A DNA stretch of 64,000 nucleotides from Lonicera japonica (GCA_021464415.1 CM038469.1:16160501-16224500); one strand, 5' to 3'; shown: positions 24,101 through 33,844, counted from the stretch's first letter. Notes: generated by a model from the letters alone, not told the origin. Translations and numbers: made by a program.

Positions 24101-26118
24101 GGGGTGTAGTTAGCATGGCAAACAATGGGCCCCACACAAATGGTTCACAGTTTTTCATACTGTACAAGTCTGCAACTCATTTGAACTTCAAGCACACAGT
24201 CTTTGGTGGAGTTGTTGGAGGCTTGACTACGTTGTCGACTATGGAGAAGGTCCCTGTTGATGATGACGATCGGCCTCTGGTGAGTGCACCCCCCCTTCCC
24301 CCTCTTTCTCTCTCTTCTCTTCTTCTCACCATCTTTGATTTTTAGCTGAAAGCCATGTTGCTTCGTGTCGTAATGAAATAGAGCCATGTTCTTCTAATAA
24401 AGTTCATTGTAGATAGATCGGCTTTTAATCTTGATAGATAAGTATTAAGATTCAACCTATAGACATTATTTGAATAAGGAAATAAGCGTTCTAGATTTTT
24501 TGAAAGATACTGTTAGGAACCATCTGGCCAAAAGCTTAAGCTAAAGTAGTGGGCCGACAAGGCATATCATGCTCTTCAACACTCCTCACGTGCATCTCCC
24601 GCTTGCACGTGGAGAGAAACCAAAGTGCACGTGCAATACTAACGCAAATGCAGAGGGGGAAACAAATGCAAATGCCAAGACTCGAACTCGAGACTTGGTT
24701 GCAAACCTGAGTTCTGATACCATGTTAGAAACCATCTGCCCCAAAAGGTTAAGTTGTGAAGTAGTGGGCCAATGATGCATATCATGCTTTTCAACAATGT
24801 ATAATCTAAAGGAGGACAATATTGGGTCGTTTGTCAGGATAATCACATTTACGTTTTAGAGCCTCTTTGGTTTGAGATTTTGGGCATACAGGAATTCTAA
24901 ATTTTTAAATTTGATTCATATATAAGTATTTAAAGCTCAAACTTTATATGTTAATTTACCGGTATCTGATTTCAGCATTACACAAAAGCTTGAAATGATT
25001 GTGCACTTTGTGCCAAAAAAACCCTTTAAATGTAAGATATTTATTCTTCATTGGCAAGAGAACACTCACACCATAGGGCGGCTTGATGCTCAGAAACTAC
25101 TACAATCTTTAGAACATTCATGTCTTGGTTGGTTTTAAGCAGTTCACAAGCATTCAAAGCTGTAAAAATTCATTTGATAGGTTTTTGACTTATTCCTAGC
25201 CTTCTGTAACAATCTTCTAGTACCGTCAATAGGCATTAAGGTACAACCCCCACGGTATACTACCATCCTAGAACATAATCCGATGCTTTCTTCTTTATTA
25301 TTTATTTGCGTTTATTTTTTGGTTGCTTACTGGCTTATGGCAGTTCCGAGCCTTACTAATATCGTTACTATATTCTTAAATTTTTCTACTACTGTTTCTC
25401 CAGGAAGAGATCAAGATAACAAATGCATCAGTGTTCATCAATCCTTACACTGAATCTGATGAAGAAGAGGAAGAGAAAGCTAATGATGAGAAAAATACCG
25501 AGGACGAAGATAATGTTAGTGTCACAACTTTTTCTTCCTTGTGTCCAAGGGCTCTATAATGGATTTGATCAATTCCGAACCCAGCCTGAGATGGGTTTTA
25601 CTTTGGAAAACCCGAACCTGACCGACCTGCTTTGACCCTGCCTGATCCGTTGTAATATGTGGTATTATAAGGATATTTATAGGAAAAAATTATTATATTC
25701 AGGTTTGGTCGGGTAAAACGGGTTTATTTGACGTAACTTGGACTTGAACCCGGATTTATTTTAGAAACTCATATCTGTCCCTGTTAAAAAAAAAAGAGCC
25801 CCATTAAGCTCAGGTCGAGTTCACCAGGTCGGGCCATTTTGCCATCATTATCCTAGGCATCTGGCATTTTTTTCTTATTCCTTCATGCTGATATTGACCA
25901 TGCCACATTTATACATTTTTCAGGATAAGGTTGGGTCCTGGTTTAGCAATCCAGGTACAGGAATTGAGGCTACCGGCGGTGGTGTTGGGAAGTACTTGAA
26001 AGCAAGGAATGCTCAGCTCGAATCTACCCCTGATTCTGGTCAGCAGGCTGTAGGTGTGGCAAAGAAAAGGAAATTGGGTGCGTCGACAAGAGAACTTAAA
26101 GATTTTTCTGCCTGGTAA
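15006..26118 (+). CDS. CYP65: U-box cyclophilin-type peptidyl-prolyl isomerase (CYP65/PUB49-like), 11 exons
   Basis: Coding exons as read: 15006-15133, 15242-15304, 16127-16230, 17289-17380, 17483-17572, 17905-17980, 18068-18438, 23639-23895, 23991-24279, 25404-25514, 25924-26118 (TAA). They total about 591 residues, close to plant CYP65 and human PPIL2. All introns are GT-AG and phases agree. The donor of exon 2 is least certain, since a better-looking GTAAC at 15309 would not keep frame. Domains: basic N-terminus ([10 protein letters not shown]); U-box at about 42-115 ([23 protein letters not shown]) and a second partial U-box-like part to about 165 (CPVLNKVF); a linker with [17 protein letters not shown] and the conserved [16 protein letters not shown]; cyclophilin domain about 348-495. 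Catalytic residues seen are R391, F396, M397, Q399, N438, Q447, F449 and H462; the cyclosporin-contacting Trp position is H457. An acidic tract (about 508-527) and KKRK near the C-terminus follow. Known of the family: a nuclear, spliceosome-associated PPIase with E3 ligase features. Intron 7 is 5.2 kb, swollen by transposons. Confidence 0.93.
15446..16047. mobile_element. Foldback MITE in intron 2 of the CYP65-type gene
   Basis: The left end reads TAGGGGCTGTTTGTTTGAAC followed by a CTGAATGG-containing arm. Inverted, the right end reads TAGGCGGTATTTGTTTTTAC followed by a similar TTGAATGG arm. The arms pair imperfectly over about 60 bp, and a further AAACAAACA-bearing arm lies near 15975-15990. 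No clean target duplication is seen, so superfamily and exact ends are unsettled. A second foldback lies inside it. Confidence 0.55.
15593..15780. mobile_element. 188-bp hairpin (foldback MITE) nested in intron 2
   Basis: The sequence begins ACTCCATTTTTTATTCGC and ends with the inverse ...AAATGGAGT. The two halves pair across almost the whole length, including AGTAAGTGCATGTTA with its complement and CTTATAGGCC near the loop. Being inside an intron of the CYP65-type gene it would be transcribed as a long hairpin. No target duplication is evident. Confidence 0.65.
16404..16717. mobile_element. Tourist-like MITE in intron 3
   Basis: The ends are GGGCTCTGTTTCACTG and, inverted, GGGCTCTGCTTGAAAAC, followed on both arms by AAGTTGGAAAATGAT. 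This is the same family as the larger elements at 21389-23018 and 26692-27971. The target duplication is unclear here. Confidence 0.65.
18597..18615. repeat. Target-site duplication, left copy, of the intronic LINE
   Basis: GTAACCCATTCAATGGAAA at 18597-18615 recurs exactly at 21048-21066. The first G could belong to the TTG tail, so the duplication is 18 or 19 bp. Confidence 0.9.
18616..21021 (+). CDS. LINE ORF: C-terminal endonuclease part plus reverse transcriptase
   Basis: An open frame of about 800 codons runs without a stop from the truncated 5' edge to TAG at 21019-21021. The region before GTG 18631 is also open, so there is no native start codon. Counting from that GTG codon: residues 1-90 are the end of an endonuclease/exonuclease/phosphatase fold (SQIDF with D53, and TTQHR with H80). 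The reverse transcriptase follows at about 310-610, with [36 protein letters not shown] (D451), [13 protein letters not shown] and FADD (F540-D543). The C-terminal part has [11 protein letters not shown] and RGRGRPRKT, conserved in plant RTE proteins. All polymerase aspartates are present. The missing N-terminal endonuclease means it cannot be a complete element. Confidence 0.92.
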   Translation, partial: ENYRGVHGGYGIGVVNTEGKSILDFSSAYDLMVANTCFKKREEHLITYKSGAACSQIDFFLLRKGDRKSCMDCKVIPGESLTTQHRVLVMDIRVKGKVKRRDQGKVSRIRWWHLKGEKQRIFQHKVLEGGFWEANGSANDMWDKAAEGIRKIAKETLGESRGCGPRDKESWWWDDSVQDKVKVKRKCFKAWSLCKNAENWESYKEAKKETKKAVSESRTKAFDGLYQSLGTKAGEKAIYRLAKGRERKTKDLDQVRCIKDEEGNVLVKEQDIQERWKNYFHKLFNEGYEILACGDELNMREDDQNFTFYRRIQEKEVKEALIRMDSGKAVGPDSIPIEVWKGLGDKGIGWLTRFFNKILRSKKMPEEWRRSTLIPIYKNKGDIQNCANYRGIKLMSHTMKLWERVIERRLRKETSILDNQFGFMPGRSTMEAIYLLRRLMEQYRRDQKDLHMVFIDLEKAYDRVPREILWKALEKKGVRIAYIRVIKDMYEGAMTSVRTHSGSTEDFPITIGLHQGSALSPYLFTLVLDVLTEHIQEPAPRCMLFADDIVLVGESREELNGKVETWRQNLEAHGFRLSRSKTEYMECKFNKRRSTTNLEVKVGDNVIPQVTRFKYLGSIIQEDGEIEGDVNHRIQAGWLKWRKASGVLCDKKVPLKLKGKFYRTAVRPAILYGTECWAVKSQHENKLSVAEMRMLRWMSGKTRKDKIRNVTIREGVGVAPITEKMVESRLRWFGHVWRRPADAMVRRVDHMEGSLVVRGRGRPRKTIGETIKKDLEANGFTRDMIHDRPLWRRLIHVADPT
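18616..21047 (+). mobile_element. RTE-clade LINE, 5'-truncated, in intron 7 of the CYP65-type gene
   Basis: A 2.4 kb insertion bounded by an 18-19 bp target duplication and ending in GGGATAAAGGC(TTG)n, the simple-repeat tail typical of plant RTE elements. It lacks the 5' UTR and the first part of the endonuclease, the usual result of incomplete reverse transcription. It lies in sense with the host gene. The remaining frame is fully open, which suggests a fairly recent insertion. Confidence 0.92.
21179..21290. repeat. G/A-rich low-complexity tract in intron 7
   Basis: It consists of repeated GGGGGG(A)GAG and GATAGATAGATAG units with many runs of four to eight G on the coding strand of the host gene. 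It lies just 3' of the LINE. Confidence 0.85.
21480..22796 (-). mobile_element. hAT transposon remnant nested in the Tourist-like MITE
   Basis: The terminal inverted repeats are CTATGAAGCACGG. Next to each is a subterminal array of a GGGTAC/GTACCC hexamer-like repeat, oriented oppositely at the two ends (21494-21540 and about 22621-22770). GATAAGA flanks it at 21470-21476 and 22797-22803, compatible with an imperfect 8-bp hAT duplication. The minus strand carries the C-terminal end of a hAT transposase (21851-22180) but nothing of its core, so this is an internal-deletion derivative. Confidence 0.75.
21851..22180 (-). pseudogene. C-terminal fragment of a hAT transposase
   Basis: The minus-strand frame contains [34 protein letters not shown] and [16 protein letters not shown]. 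This is the characteristic tail found after the dimerisation domain in plant BED-zinc-finger hAT transposases. The first part of this frame (before LTPKRAEDL) is probably intron or leader sequence. The BED finger, RNase H-like core and dimerisation helix are missing. Confidence 0.75.
23181..23431 (-). mobile_element. TRIM retrotransposon in intron 7
   Basis: Short terminal repeats begin TGTTAGAA and end ATGCTTAACA: 23181-23251, and 23390-23431 (the latter with an internal deletion). Next to the second is a degenerate methionine-tRNA primer site (complement GATACTA). A perfect 5-bp duplication CTAAC lies at 23176-23180 and 23432-23436. The internal part is about 140 bp and non-coding. Primer-site placement puts the element on the minus strand, antisense to the host gene. 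Confidence 0.85.
24511..24796 (-). mobile_element. Second TRIM of the same family, in intron 9
   Basis: Terminal repeats are 24511-24581 and 24723-24796, both TGTTAG...TTCAACA. The complement of a methionine-tRNA primer site (TTCTGATACCA, 24712-24722) directly adjoins the second. The internal part has no coding capacity. It shares the AACCATCT and AAAAGCTTAAG motifs with the copy at 23181. No convincing target duplication is seen. Antisense to the host gene. Confidence 0.8.
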
Positions 26119-26691
26119 GATTTTTGCAATTTCATCCTGTACCATAGTTGTAGATATCAAAATTGCCATGGATCCGGCATTAGGCCCAACATATTCGTCT
26201 GACATGAAAATCAAGTTTAGCGAAGAATGAAAAAGATAGCAATGGCAATTTGATTTGTACTTTACGTTCTTCGGTTTGATGTAATCAATCAGAAAGGTTG
26301 TAGAATTTATATATATACATTTTTTTTGGGTCGATATAAAGCACTATTTCCTCATTAATCAAAGGGTGAAAGGTTCTATGGTTATCTTATTGTATTTTTT
26401 TGCATGAAAACACATTTCGCCTGAGTGCAGAAGGTATTCATTAGAAATTTAGAATATATGAGTTTTGAGGCACTAAGATAAGGCAACGTTTTATTCAACT
26501 CACCTGACTTTGTGCTGTATGTTTTTTCTTTCTACTAAGAGATTTTCATCATTAACCTCCCAAGGAAGTGCACACGTTTTTTTCTAAGAATATATTTCAC
26601 ATAATCAATGGTTAACAAAAAATTTGTTTAGTACAGTGAGATTTAATACATTAGTTACTTCTCAAAATAAAATTATACTCTTAGCCTCTTA
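26119..26691 (+). other. 3' flank of the CYP65-type gene
   Basis: This presumably contains the 3' UTR and polyadenylation region. AT-rich motifs occur, but none singles out the cleavage site. No other gene is seen. Confidence 0.4.
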
Positions 26692-26764
26692 GGTGCCGTT
26701 TGATAGAAACACGTTAAATTATAAAAAAAATAAAAATGAATTGTATTAGAAGTTGGAAAATAAG

Positions 26765-27732
26765 GGGTTAATGATACAGTAAATCCTAAAGTTTGGGTCA
26801 AATTTTATTCCTATACTCAGTTTTAAAAGTTGCAAGCGGAACCCTGAAGTACATTAAGTGACATGTTTTAAATCTTCCGTCAAGGTTCGTTAGTTTTTGT
26901 GGAAAGAATGCTGACGTAGCCCACACGTGGATTTAGATTGCAAAAATATATATATAAAAAAAAACATAAAATGAATAAAGGAGAAAAAAAAATTTAAAAG
27001 AAGAAGAGAGAAGGAAGAAGAAGATGCAGCCACAACCATCTCCCTCCCCCATCCCCGCTGCCCTAACTAGATTCAAGAAGTTCAGAGGTCAGAAAATGTG
27101 AGCCATGGATTTGAAAATTGGAGATATGGTATGGGCAAAGTTTAAATCTCATATGTGGTAGTTGGGGTAAATTTATAAACGAAGCTTTAGCATCTCACGG
27201 AGTTTATGAGACAAAGAAAGAGTGGGTATAATTGGAGAGAAGAAGAAGAGTGTGATTGGAGGGAAGTTTTGATATATTTTAATGGTGGGTGTGATTGAAG
27301 AAGAAGTTTTGATATATTTTAATGGTATGTGTGATTGAAAAGGAAAAAGAAGATGAAGAAGTTTTGATGCATTTTAATGGTGGGTGTGATTAGAAAGGAG
27401 AAGAATCCCCTTCAGCCCCATGCTTTCTCATTCTCGATCTCTACAATGGCTCGAAGCATTTGAATTTGTGGCTATGGCAGTGAAGGTGGAGGTGGGGGGG
27501 TTGGGGGTTTACTGTTGATCTTCTTCTTCCTTCTCTCTCTTCCTTTTATTCTTTCTTTTTTATTTTTTCATTTAAGACACATCAGCATCCCGTTCAAAAA
27601 TTTTACGGGGTTAGGCGGAAGGTTTAAATCGTGTCACTTAATGTACTTCAGGGTTCTGTTTGCAACTTTTGAAACTTTAAGTATACGAATATAATTTTAT
27701 CAAAACTTTAAGGTTTATTATATCATTAACCC
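26765..27732 (+). mobile_element. Pack-MULE (Mutator-like element) carrying a PWWP gene fragment
   Basis: The termini are GGGTTAATGAT and ATCATTAACCC, within inverted repeats of about 120 bp that share features such as CACTTAATGTACTTCAGGGT. A perfect 9-bp duplication GAAAATAAG lies at 26756-26764 and 27733-27741, the size expected of MULEs. The interior is unrelated to the ends: a PWWP-like coding fragment, then about three diverged copies of a roughly 60-bp repeat (27236-27400). There is no transposase. This architecture is what is called a Pack-MULE. Confidence 0.88.
27105..27230 (+). pseudogene. Captured PWWP-domain gene fragment
   Basis: The frame from ATG 27105 reads DLKIGDMVWAKFKSH, the start of a PWWP domain (plant members have GDLVWGKVKSHPWWPG). 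A stop replaces the WWPG part. In the shifted frame the sequence continues as INEALASHGV...TKKE, matching the conserved downstream part of the same domain (FNEALAS...). So it is broken by a stop and a frame shift. Known PWWP domains bind methylated histone tails and DNA. This copy encodes only part of one domain. Confidence 0.72.
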
Positions 27733-28419
27733 GAAAATAAGTTAGAAACATGTGTTGAGATGTTTTTCATCTCGTGCTCATTTTAAGAGTATATATATAT
27801 TTTTCATTTTTTTATTTTTTGTGTAAAATTTTCTTACTTGCGGAAGAATTGTTTTCTATGAAAAAAGTGAAAAAGTAAGAATTAATCTCAATACATATAT
27901 TAACTTATTTTTTAACCTTTCATATAAATTAATTATATTTTACCATTTTTCATTTTATTATGAAAGAAACCTTAATTTAGAAATTTCCAGAACGGAAACT
28001 TTCGTTGGCGTGCTTGGCTGTTGGCCACTTCAGTAGGGTTTCGAGTGCTTTTTGAGTGACTGAAAAGAAAAGAAAGCAATTACTTTGGTGGTGGCAACCT
28101 GAGTTTCTGCTGCGTGTGGCCCTCATGGGAAAATGCCTTGTCTAGTAAAGCTAACCACCAATAAATTTGGCACTTTTGGGGACTCAACAATGTCATAATC
28201 AGAACTAAAATGTATTTCTCCATCTTGAATTAAAAATTTATTTTGAATTTAATATATATTTTTTTAAATAATAATTTTTGACCTAATCAATATTTAAGAA
28301 TAAACTTATCATCTGTGTTAATTAAGAGTTTTTCATTCTGAATATGAATCATATATTTTTAAAAAATATTAGTTTTTTTAACCTAATCAATAATCAAAAA
28401 ATAAACTTATTTTCAATGG

Positions 28420-28561
28420 CGAGATACAAGACGAAGAAAAAAAATTTCGTGGAAAAAAGCAAAAAGTAAGAGTTAATCTCATCATATCTTTCAACTTATT
28501 TTACATTTTCTCATATAAAAGTTAATTTTTTTAATTTTTTATATTGCTATCAAACAGAGCT
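28420..28561. mobile_element. Partial copy of the Tourist-like MITE family
   Basis: The end ...ATTGCTATCAAACAGAGCT is followed by TTAA. The inner sequence (GTAAGAGTTAATCTCATCA, CAACTTATTTT) matches the right arms of the full MITEs. The left arm is not evident. Confidence 0.5.
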
Positions 28562-29610
28562 TTAATTGCCTCAAATTCAGTCTTATTTTATAATGCACAT
28601 CGCACCATGTGCAAGAAAGGGTTGGTCACATACGAGGAATCAAACTCCATAAAACCTTGTTACATAACGAGGATAATCCATTACGTTACCAGACCATTGA
28701 TCAAAAGATTACTTGTTGGATGATCACAAGTATATTCCACATGCATCATTCAATATATACAATTCATTAATTTGCTTAGCCAAAATTGAAGTGCGCTTGA
28801 AAAGTTGTGTGGCAGTTTAAATTTCCAAATGGAAATAAATTATGAAAATTTGGGGAGTAGTAATATTATTATTTTGTTACGTACAAACATGCTACGCCTT
28901 AATGTCCCAAAATAACATTGTACACCTTATTGGCCCTTTCAGAATTTTTTCTTTTAAGTCAAATTTATAATCTCTTGTGCTTAAACACAAGTAATACAAA
29001 CTTTAATCATGCATAAAATAAAATTTATTAGTATAAAAATAGGGAGAAAATAACACACAACAATTATGTGTCTTCTTTCGATTAACTTATTTTGAATTTA
29101 TTTTATATTAATTTTATGTCAATTTTATTTTTATACTTATATTTTAACCCTCCCAAAATTAAAATTTTAGATCCGCTACCGGATTCTCCTAGTTTAAGAC
29201 CGAAAAAGTCTTGTGTGGTGGGGAGGGGGACGGGTGAATCCTGATTTTTATGTTTATGGTCAGATGGAAAAACCCTAAAAAGAAGTTCCCACTACTACTA
29301 CTACACTAGTTAAATATATATATATATATATATATAATATCTTTTATGTATTTTCTTTTTTGCTTTGCGTGGGCCAAAAGTACCACCTTTCCTTTACTTG
29401 CTTAAGCCTTGCAGCAGATGCACCTATCCTATCCACCATCAAAGTGGCTTTTCTGCTCACTGTCACACCTTGTATCATAGTGGTGGGGACAATACAATAA
29501 ATAATAACATATTACAATGGGCCCCCTTCGCTCAATTTTTATTGACCAGAACAAAAGTCTTCAACTAAAATGATGTAAATTCAGGCAATTTTAACAATAA
29601 TATTTCTAAC
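28562..29610. other. Intergenic stretch, nothing recognised
   Basis: AT-rich and without coding signals. A TA microsatellite lies at about 29313-29337. Confidence 0.45.
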
Positions 29611-29887
29611 AAGGGTGAAGATATTATTATACTTAATATCTCTTAAAAATATTCACATTTTTTATTTAATTTTTGACAATCGAATAAGGTACATGTTATT
29701 CAATTATAAATGATCGAATATAAACTTAATAAAACTTAATAATGTCCTATTTAATTGTCAAAAACCAAGTATATAAATTTATATTTAGCCCTTAAAAAAT
29801 GAGTAACACATCTTATTCGGTTCCAAATGATCGAATGAAAGTAAGGATGTTATTGAACGTTTTTGAGATGCCAATATCTTCACCCTT
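29611..29887. mobile_element. MITE-like foldback
   Basis: The left end AAGGGTGAAGATATT and the inverse AATATCTTCACCCTT at 29873-29887 bound a 277-bp AT-rich non-coding segment. Two more internal motifs (ATGATCGAAT) repeat near each arm. The target duplication is not clear. Confidence 0.6.
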
Positions 29888-30410
29888 ATGACAATATTAA
29901 TGATCAATTAATCAATACTACGTACTGAGAGAGACATATGTTTTAGCAGAAGAGAGGATAATTTTGAAAATTAAAATTTTAATAATTCTGACCCCGGGGG
30001 GTAGCATTATGTTTCTGCAAAAGAGAGGATTCTTTTAAAAATTAAAATTTTATTAATTCTGACGGGGGAGCATATATATATACATATATATTAACATAAT
30101 ATCGTAGGGATGTTTTTGAATTTAGCCCTGGGATTTGTTGTTTGTATTTAGACCTTAGTATTTATTTATTTTGAGATAGTATTTGAGTGCCATTTTAAAT
30201 GAAATCTATTTGTTGATTGGTCAAATTATCAAATGCCATTAGTTTGTATCAAAAATGTCCAAAATGCCCTTGTTTACTATTGTCATCTCCTTTTGTTTAA
30301 AAAGAGTAGCCAGATATTTCATTATACCTAGTTGTAATGTATGTGCGATGTACATAATTTTTGGAGATAATTTAAACGTATAATTGAAGAGTAGAGATAA
30401 TATAATATAT

Positions 30411-30756
30411 GGTGATTTAAACTTTGGGTACCGTTTGTTCTTGTATATCAAACGTTGGATGTCAAAGTTTTGCATAATAGGTGTTTGGGTGCCATTTTGG
30501 ACGAAATCTGTTAGTTAACGTGGTCAATCGTTTGCTCCATTAATTTTTGACCATTTTACCCCTAAGCAAGAGTAATATGTTTTGTCTTTTTCTAGGGGTA
30601 AGATGGGTAAGTTGGGTAAAAAATTAACGGAACTAACGGTTGACCATGTTAACTAACGGATTCTGTCCAAAATTGCACTCAAACACCTATTATGCAAAAC
30701 TTTTGTACCCAACGTCTGATATGCAGAAACAAATGGTACCCAAAGTCTAAATCACC
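30411..30756. mobile_element. 346-bp foldback MITE, probably MULE-type
   Basis: The two halves are inverse copies over about 150 bp each: GGTGATTTAAACTTTGGGTA at the left, its inverse at the right, and shared GCATAATAGGTGTTTG within. ATAATATAT occurs beside both ends (30402-30410 and 30759-30767), compatible with a 9-bp duplication but in simple AT sequence. A diverged relative of one arm lies at about 30115-30240. No coding capacity. Confidence 0.75.
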
Positions 30757-32389
30757 TTATAATATATATATATATATATTTATATTTTGGATATATTTGA
30801 TGGATAAACCCATTTGTTTAGGGGGAGAGGGAGGGGATGGGAATCGGACCTAAGCTACCTACATGAACAATATATTCTCACATCACTTGGAAAACTCCCT
30901 GTATCTCATAATATAAAATCATTTTTAAAAAAGTATATAAATAACGGAATTATAGATAATTATTGAAATCACATTGCCAGTATTCTGCAAGTTTTTTCCA
31001 TACACATAATGTCTATACTATTCCTTCACAATATTTCAAGAAGTACTTTACAAATTGAGAATTCATGAAAATATTTCATGTTACAGTAAGTAGATGACAT
31101 AGTTGTACAAAACTTATCATAGATAATATTTTACAAAATACGGGTAAAAAATTATATATAACCATAAATTAAATACATCCTAATTTGCAAGACATGAACT
31201 ATTGCAAATAATACAAGAAAAAGCCAAAGGCAGAATTTATGTGCTTCTTGTTTTGCAATGATTTCTGTTTCCAAATTTTGTAAATATAATGAAATATCCG
31301 ACTGCTTTTGACCACAAGGAACTGAAAACAATAAATAAGGGCATTTTGGTCGGTTTAAGTACAAATTGCTCTTGACCTGTCAAAAACTCCTCCGTCACTA
31401 TTCTTAGTAGTATTCTAGTAAATAGAAAACAGTGGAAACACTTGGTGGTGCATATTGAGAGAATCGAAGAAATAACTCTTCTAGTTAACCGCACTCCAGT
31501 TTGCTACGCACTTTTTGGTTGTGTTTGATGCATTAGATTAGAGAGTTGAATATAATTATTTAATTATATCCGGAAAAGATAAAACAATCCCATCTTTTAG
31601 GTGGGATTCGTTAATCACTCTCGGTGGGATAAAAAATTTTAGTGGAATAAACAATCTGTTCGGATATCTAATTCTGACGACCATCAAATATGAGATTAGA
31701 TAAAGTTATCATATACTATTCTCTTATCCTATCCTGCACGTAAAACATATCCTTTAGTTAGCTTACACTAAAATATATTTCATCTAAAATGACACTCAAA
31801 TACTAAATACCAAAACAAATAAATGGGAGCTAAAGTCTAAAACACCCATGATGGAGACCATATCCTATCCCCACAGGGTGCTGGCCACTAAACCCACTAG
31901 TGACTAAATTAACACGTTTTCTAGGATTCTCCAAACATATAACCCAACCCACTCGCCGTCCTAAGATTCTCTCTATGATCCCAACCTTTCCATTCTTTCT
32001 GCTTGATACTACAAATTCAGAACACTTTACACATATACATGTACAGAGGGTTTCGGAAAATAATAACTTTAAGTAGATATAAATATTTGATATAAAAATT
32101 GACATATTAAATATGGCAAATATGTATTGGCTAAAAGAATCATATCATATTACATTATAACCAATGACTGATTGACACATTGATATGTTAGTTTTTATGT
32201 CTATGTAAAATTACTCTTTTAAAAAACACGTTGATATGTACCCATTTCAAGAAAAAAATTAAAAAGAAGAATGGGGAAGAGAAACCCGTTTCGAGGGGGC
32301 GAAACCTCCAAAATGGTTCACTTTGAGGAGAACTGAATCTCCATTGAAAAAGTTAAAAGAACTCTATGTAAACTCAATATATTTCATTG
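30757..32389. other. Intergenic stretch, possible decayed MITE
   Basis: No gene recognised. About 31510-31760 has a GTGTTTGATG...CATCAAATA arrangement reminiscent of a MITE, but I could not match two ends. Confidence 0.35.
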
Positions 32390-32391
32390 TA

Positions 32392-32673
32392 CTCCCTCTG
32401 TCCCAATTTAATTGTCACACTTTGAAAAACGAAAATTTAAGGAGACATAATGATTCCTCCAAGAGAAAATACTTAATTTAAAAAATGTCCTTTACTTTTC
32501 TTCTCATTGAAAGATGGCGGGATCCAAATTAAAAAAAGTGTGGTGAGTTTAAAGGGTAATATTGGAAATAAAAAAATTGATATAATTAATGACATACTAA
32601 ATGTGGAAAGTGGACAACTATTTTGGGACATTTATAAATGGAATAGTGAACAATAAAATTAAGACGGAGGGAG
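32392..32673. mobile_element. Stowaway MITE
   Basis: It begins CTCCCTCTGTCCC and ends with the inverse GACGGAGGGAG, flanked by TA on both sides (32390-32391, 32674-32675). This is the canonical Stowaway terminus and target. 282 bp, non-coding. Confidence 0.92.
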
Positions 32674-32921
32674 TATTTTTTATTTGACAGAAACAAAGTA
32701 TATATAGAAGATAACATAGAATTAACCGTCTCCACTTCCTCATCTACTAACCATCTAATCTGCAACCAACCGCAACACCTAATAATTCTCCTAAAACTAC
32801 CCACTGCTATTATCCTCAAACGAAATACAAAATAAAACGTAAAATACTAAATATTAATTAACATATAAAAAATAGGTACGTAACATTCCTATATTTTCAG
32901 AGTAAATGGTTAATTTTATTA

Positions 32922-33207
32922 CTCCCTCCGTCCCAATTTAATTGTCCACTATTCCATTTATAGATGTATCAAAATAGTTGTTCACTTTCCACATTTAGTA
33001 TGTCATTAATTATAACAAATTTTTTTATTTCTAATATTACCCTTTAAACTCTCCGAACTTTTTTTTAATTTTGGGTCCCACCACTTTTTTTATGAGAAGA
33101 AAAGTAAAAGACAATTTCGAAAATAAATATTTTCTCTTAGAGTAATTATTATGTCTACTTAATTTTTAGTTTTTCAAAGTGTGACAATTAAGTTGGGATG
33201 GAGGGAG
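32922..33207. mobile_element. Stowaway MITE, second copy in opposite orientation
   Basis: It begins CTCCCTCCGTCCC and ends GGATGGAGGGAG, with TA flanks (32920-32921, 33208-33209). Its interior is the reverse complement of the copy 250 bp upstream: GTCCACTATTCCATTTATA here, its inverse there. Confidence 0.92.
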
Positions 33208-33543
33208 TAAATAAAATTTCAATCAACATTGTTAAATTTAACAAATTCAATCATGAAATTCCGTCAAACTTTTTGATATATTTTTATTTTATAAAAATGC
33301 ACACGTTTATCAAGTTTTGAGGGCGCCACTTCAGCCTAACGGGAAATGACCAGATGAGGTGCGTGGGCGCCCCCGTTTAGAAGGAAGGGTCGAACGTTTT
33401 GGGCCTGTAGCTTTCCCCATCCCCTCTTCGTCCGGCGGTGCTTGTACTGGGGTGTGCCACTTACTCATTTTAATTTTAATTAAAGTTTGTGCTAAAATTC
33501 TATGCATAAATAATATATATATATATAGAAAATTTACGTTACA

Positions 33544-33844
33544 TACCATATATATGGATTAGATCTTTTGAGGGGGTAAATAGATGAATTTTTTTGATGA
33601 AATTTGGAAGATATGATCTTTATGATTAGTAGATATGCACCAAATTTCATTAAAAAAATCAATTGAAAAGTGGGTTAACAAAATATTTAAAATTTTAACC
33701 AGCAAAAATGCACATATGTATCTTTCCGGTTGAATTTTTGATGAAATTTGGTGGAGATGGTCCATTAAACATGAATCTTCACCAAATTTCATCAAAAAAT
33801 TTATCCATTTACCTCGTCAAGAATCCTAATCCATATATATGGTA
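33544..33844. mobile_element. Foldback element with four related arms
   Basis: TACCATATATATGGATTAG at the left is inverted at the right end. Inside, the motif GATGAAATTTGG and its inverse occur twice each, so each half can also fold on itself. 301 bp, non-coding; no clear target duplication. Confidence 0.65.

Larger units (their letters stand above)
26692..27971. mobile_element. Tourist-like MITE split by a Pack-MULE
   Basis: The left end GGTGCCGTTTGATAGAAAC and the inverted right end GGTTTCTTTCATAATAAAA are diverged but alignable over roughly 100 bp. TTA flanks both sides (26689-26691 and 27972-27974). Without the MULE it is about 300 bp, the size of its relatives in the CYP65 introns. Confidence 0.72.

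Noticed and set aside
24569..24775. 68-residue frame in intron 9 of the CYP65-type gene
   Set aside because: It lies inside the TRIM and runs through its primer site.
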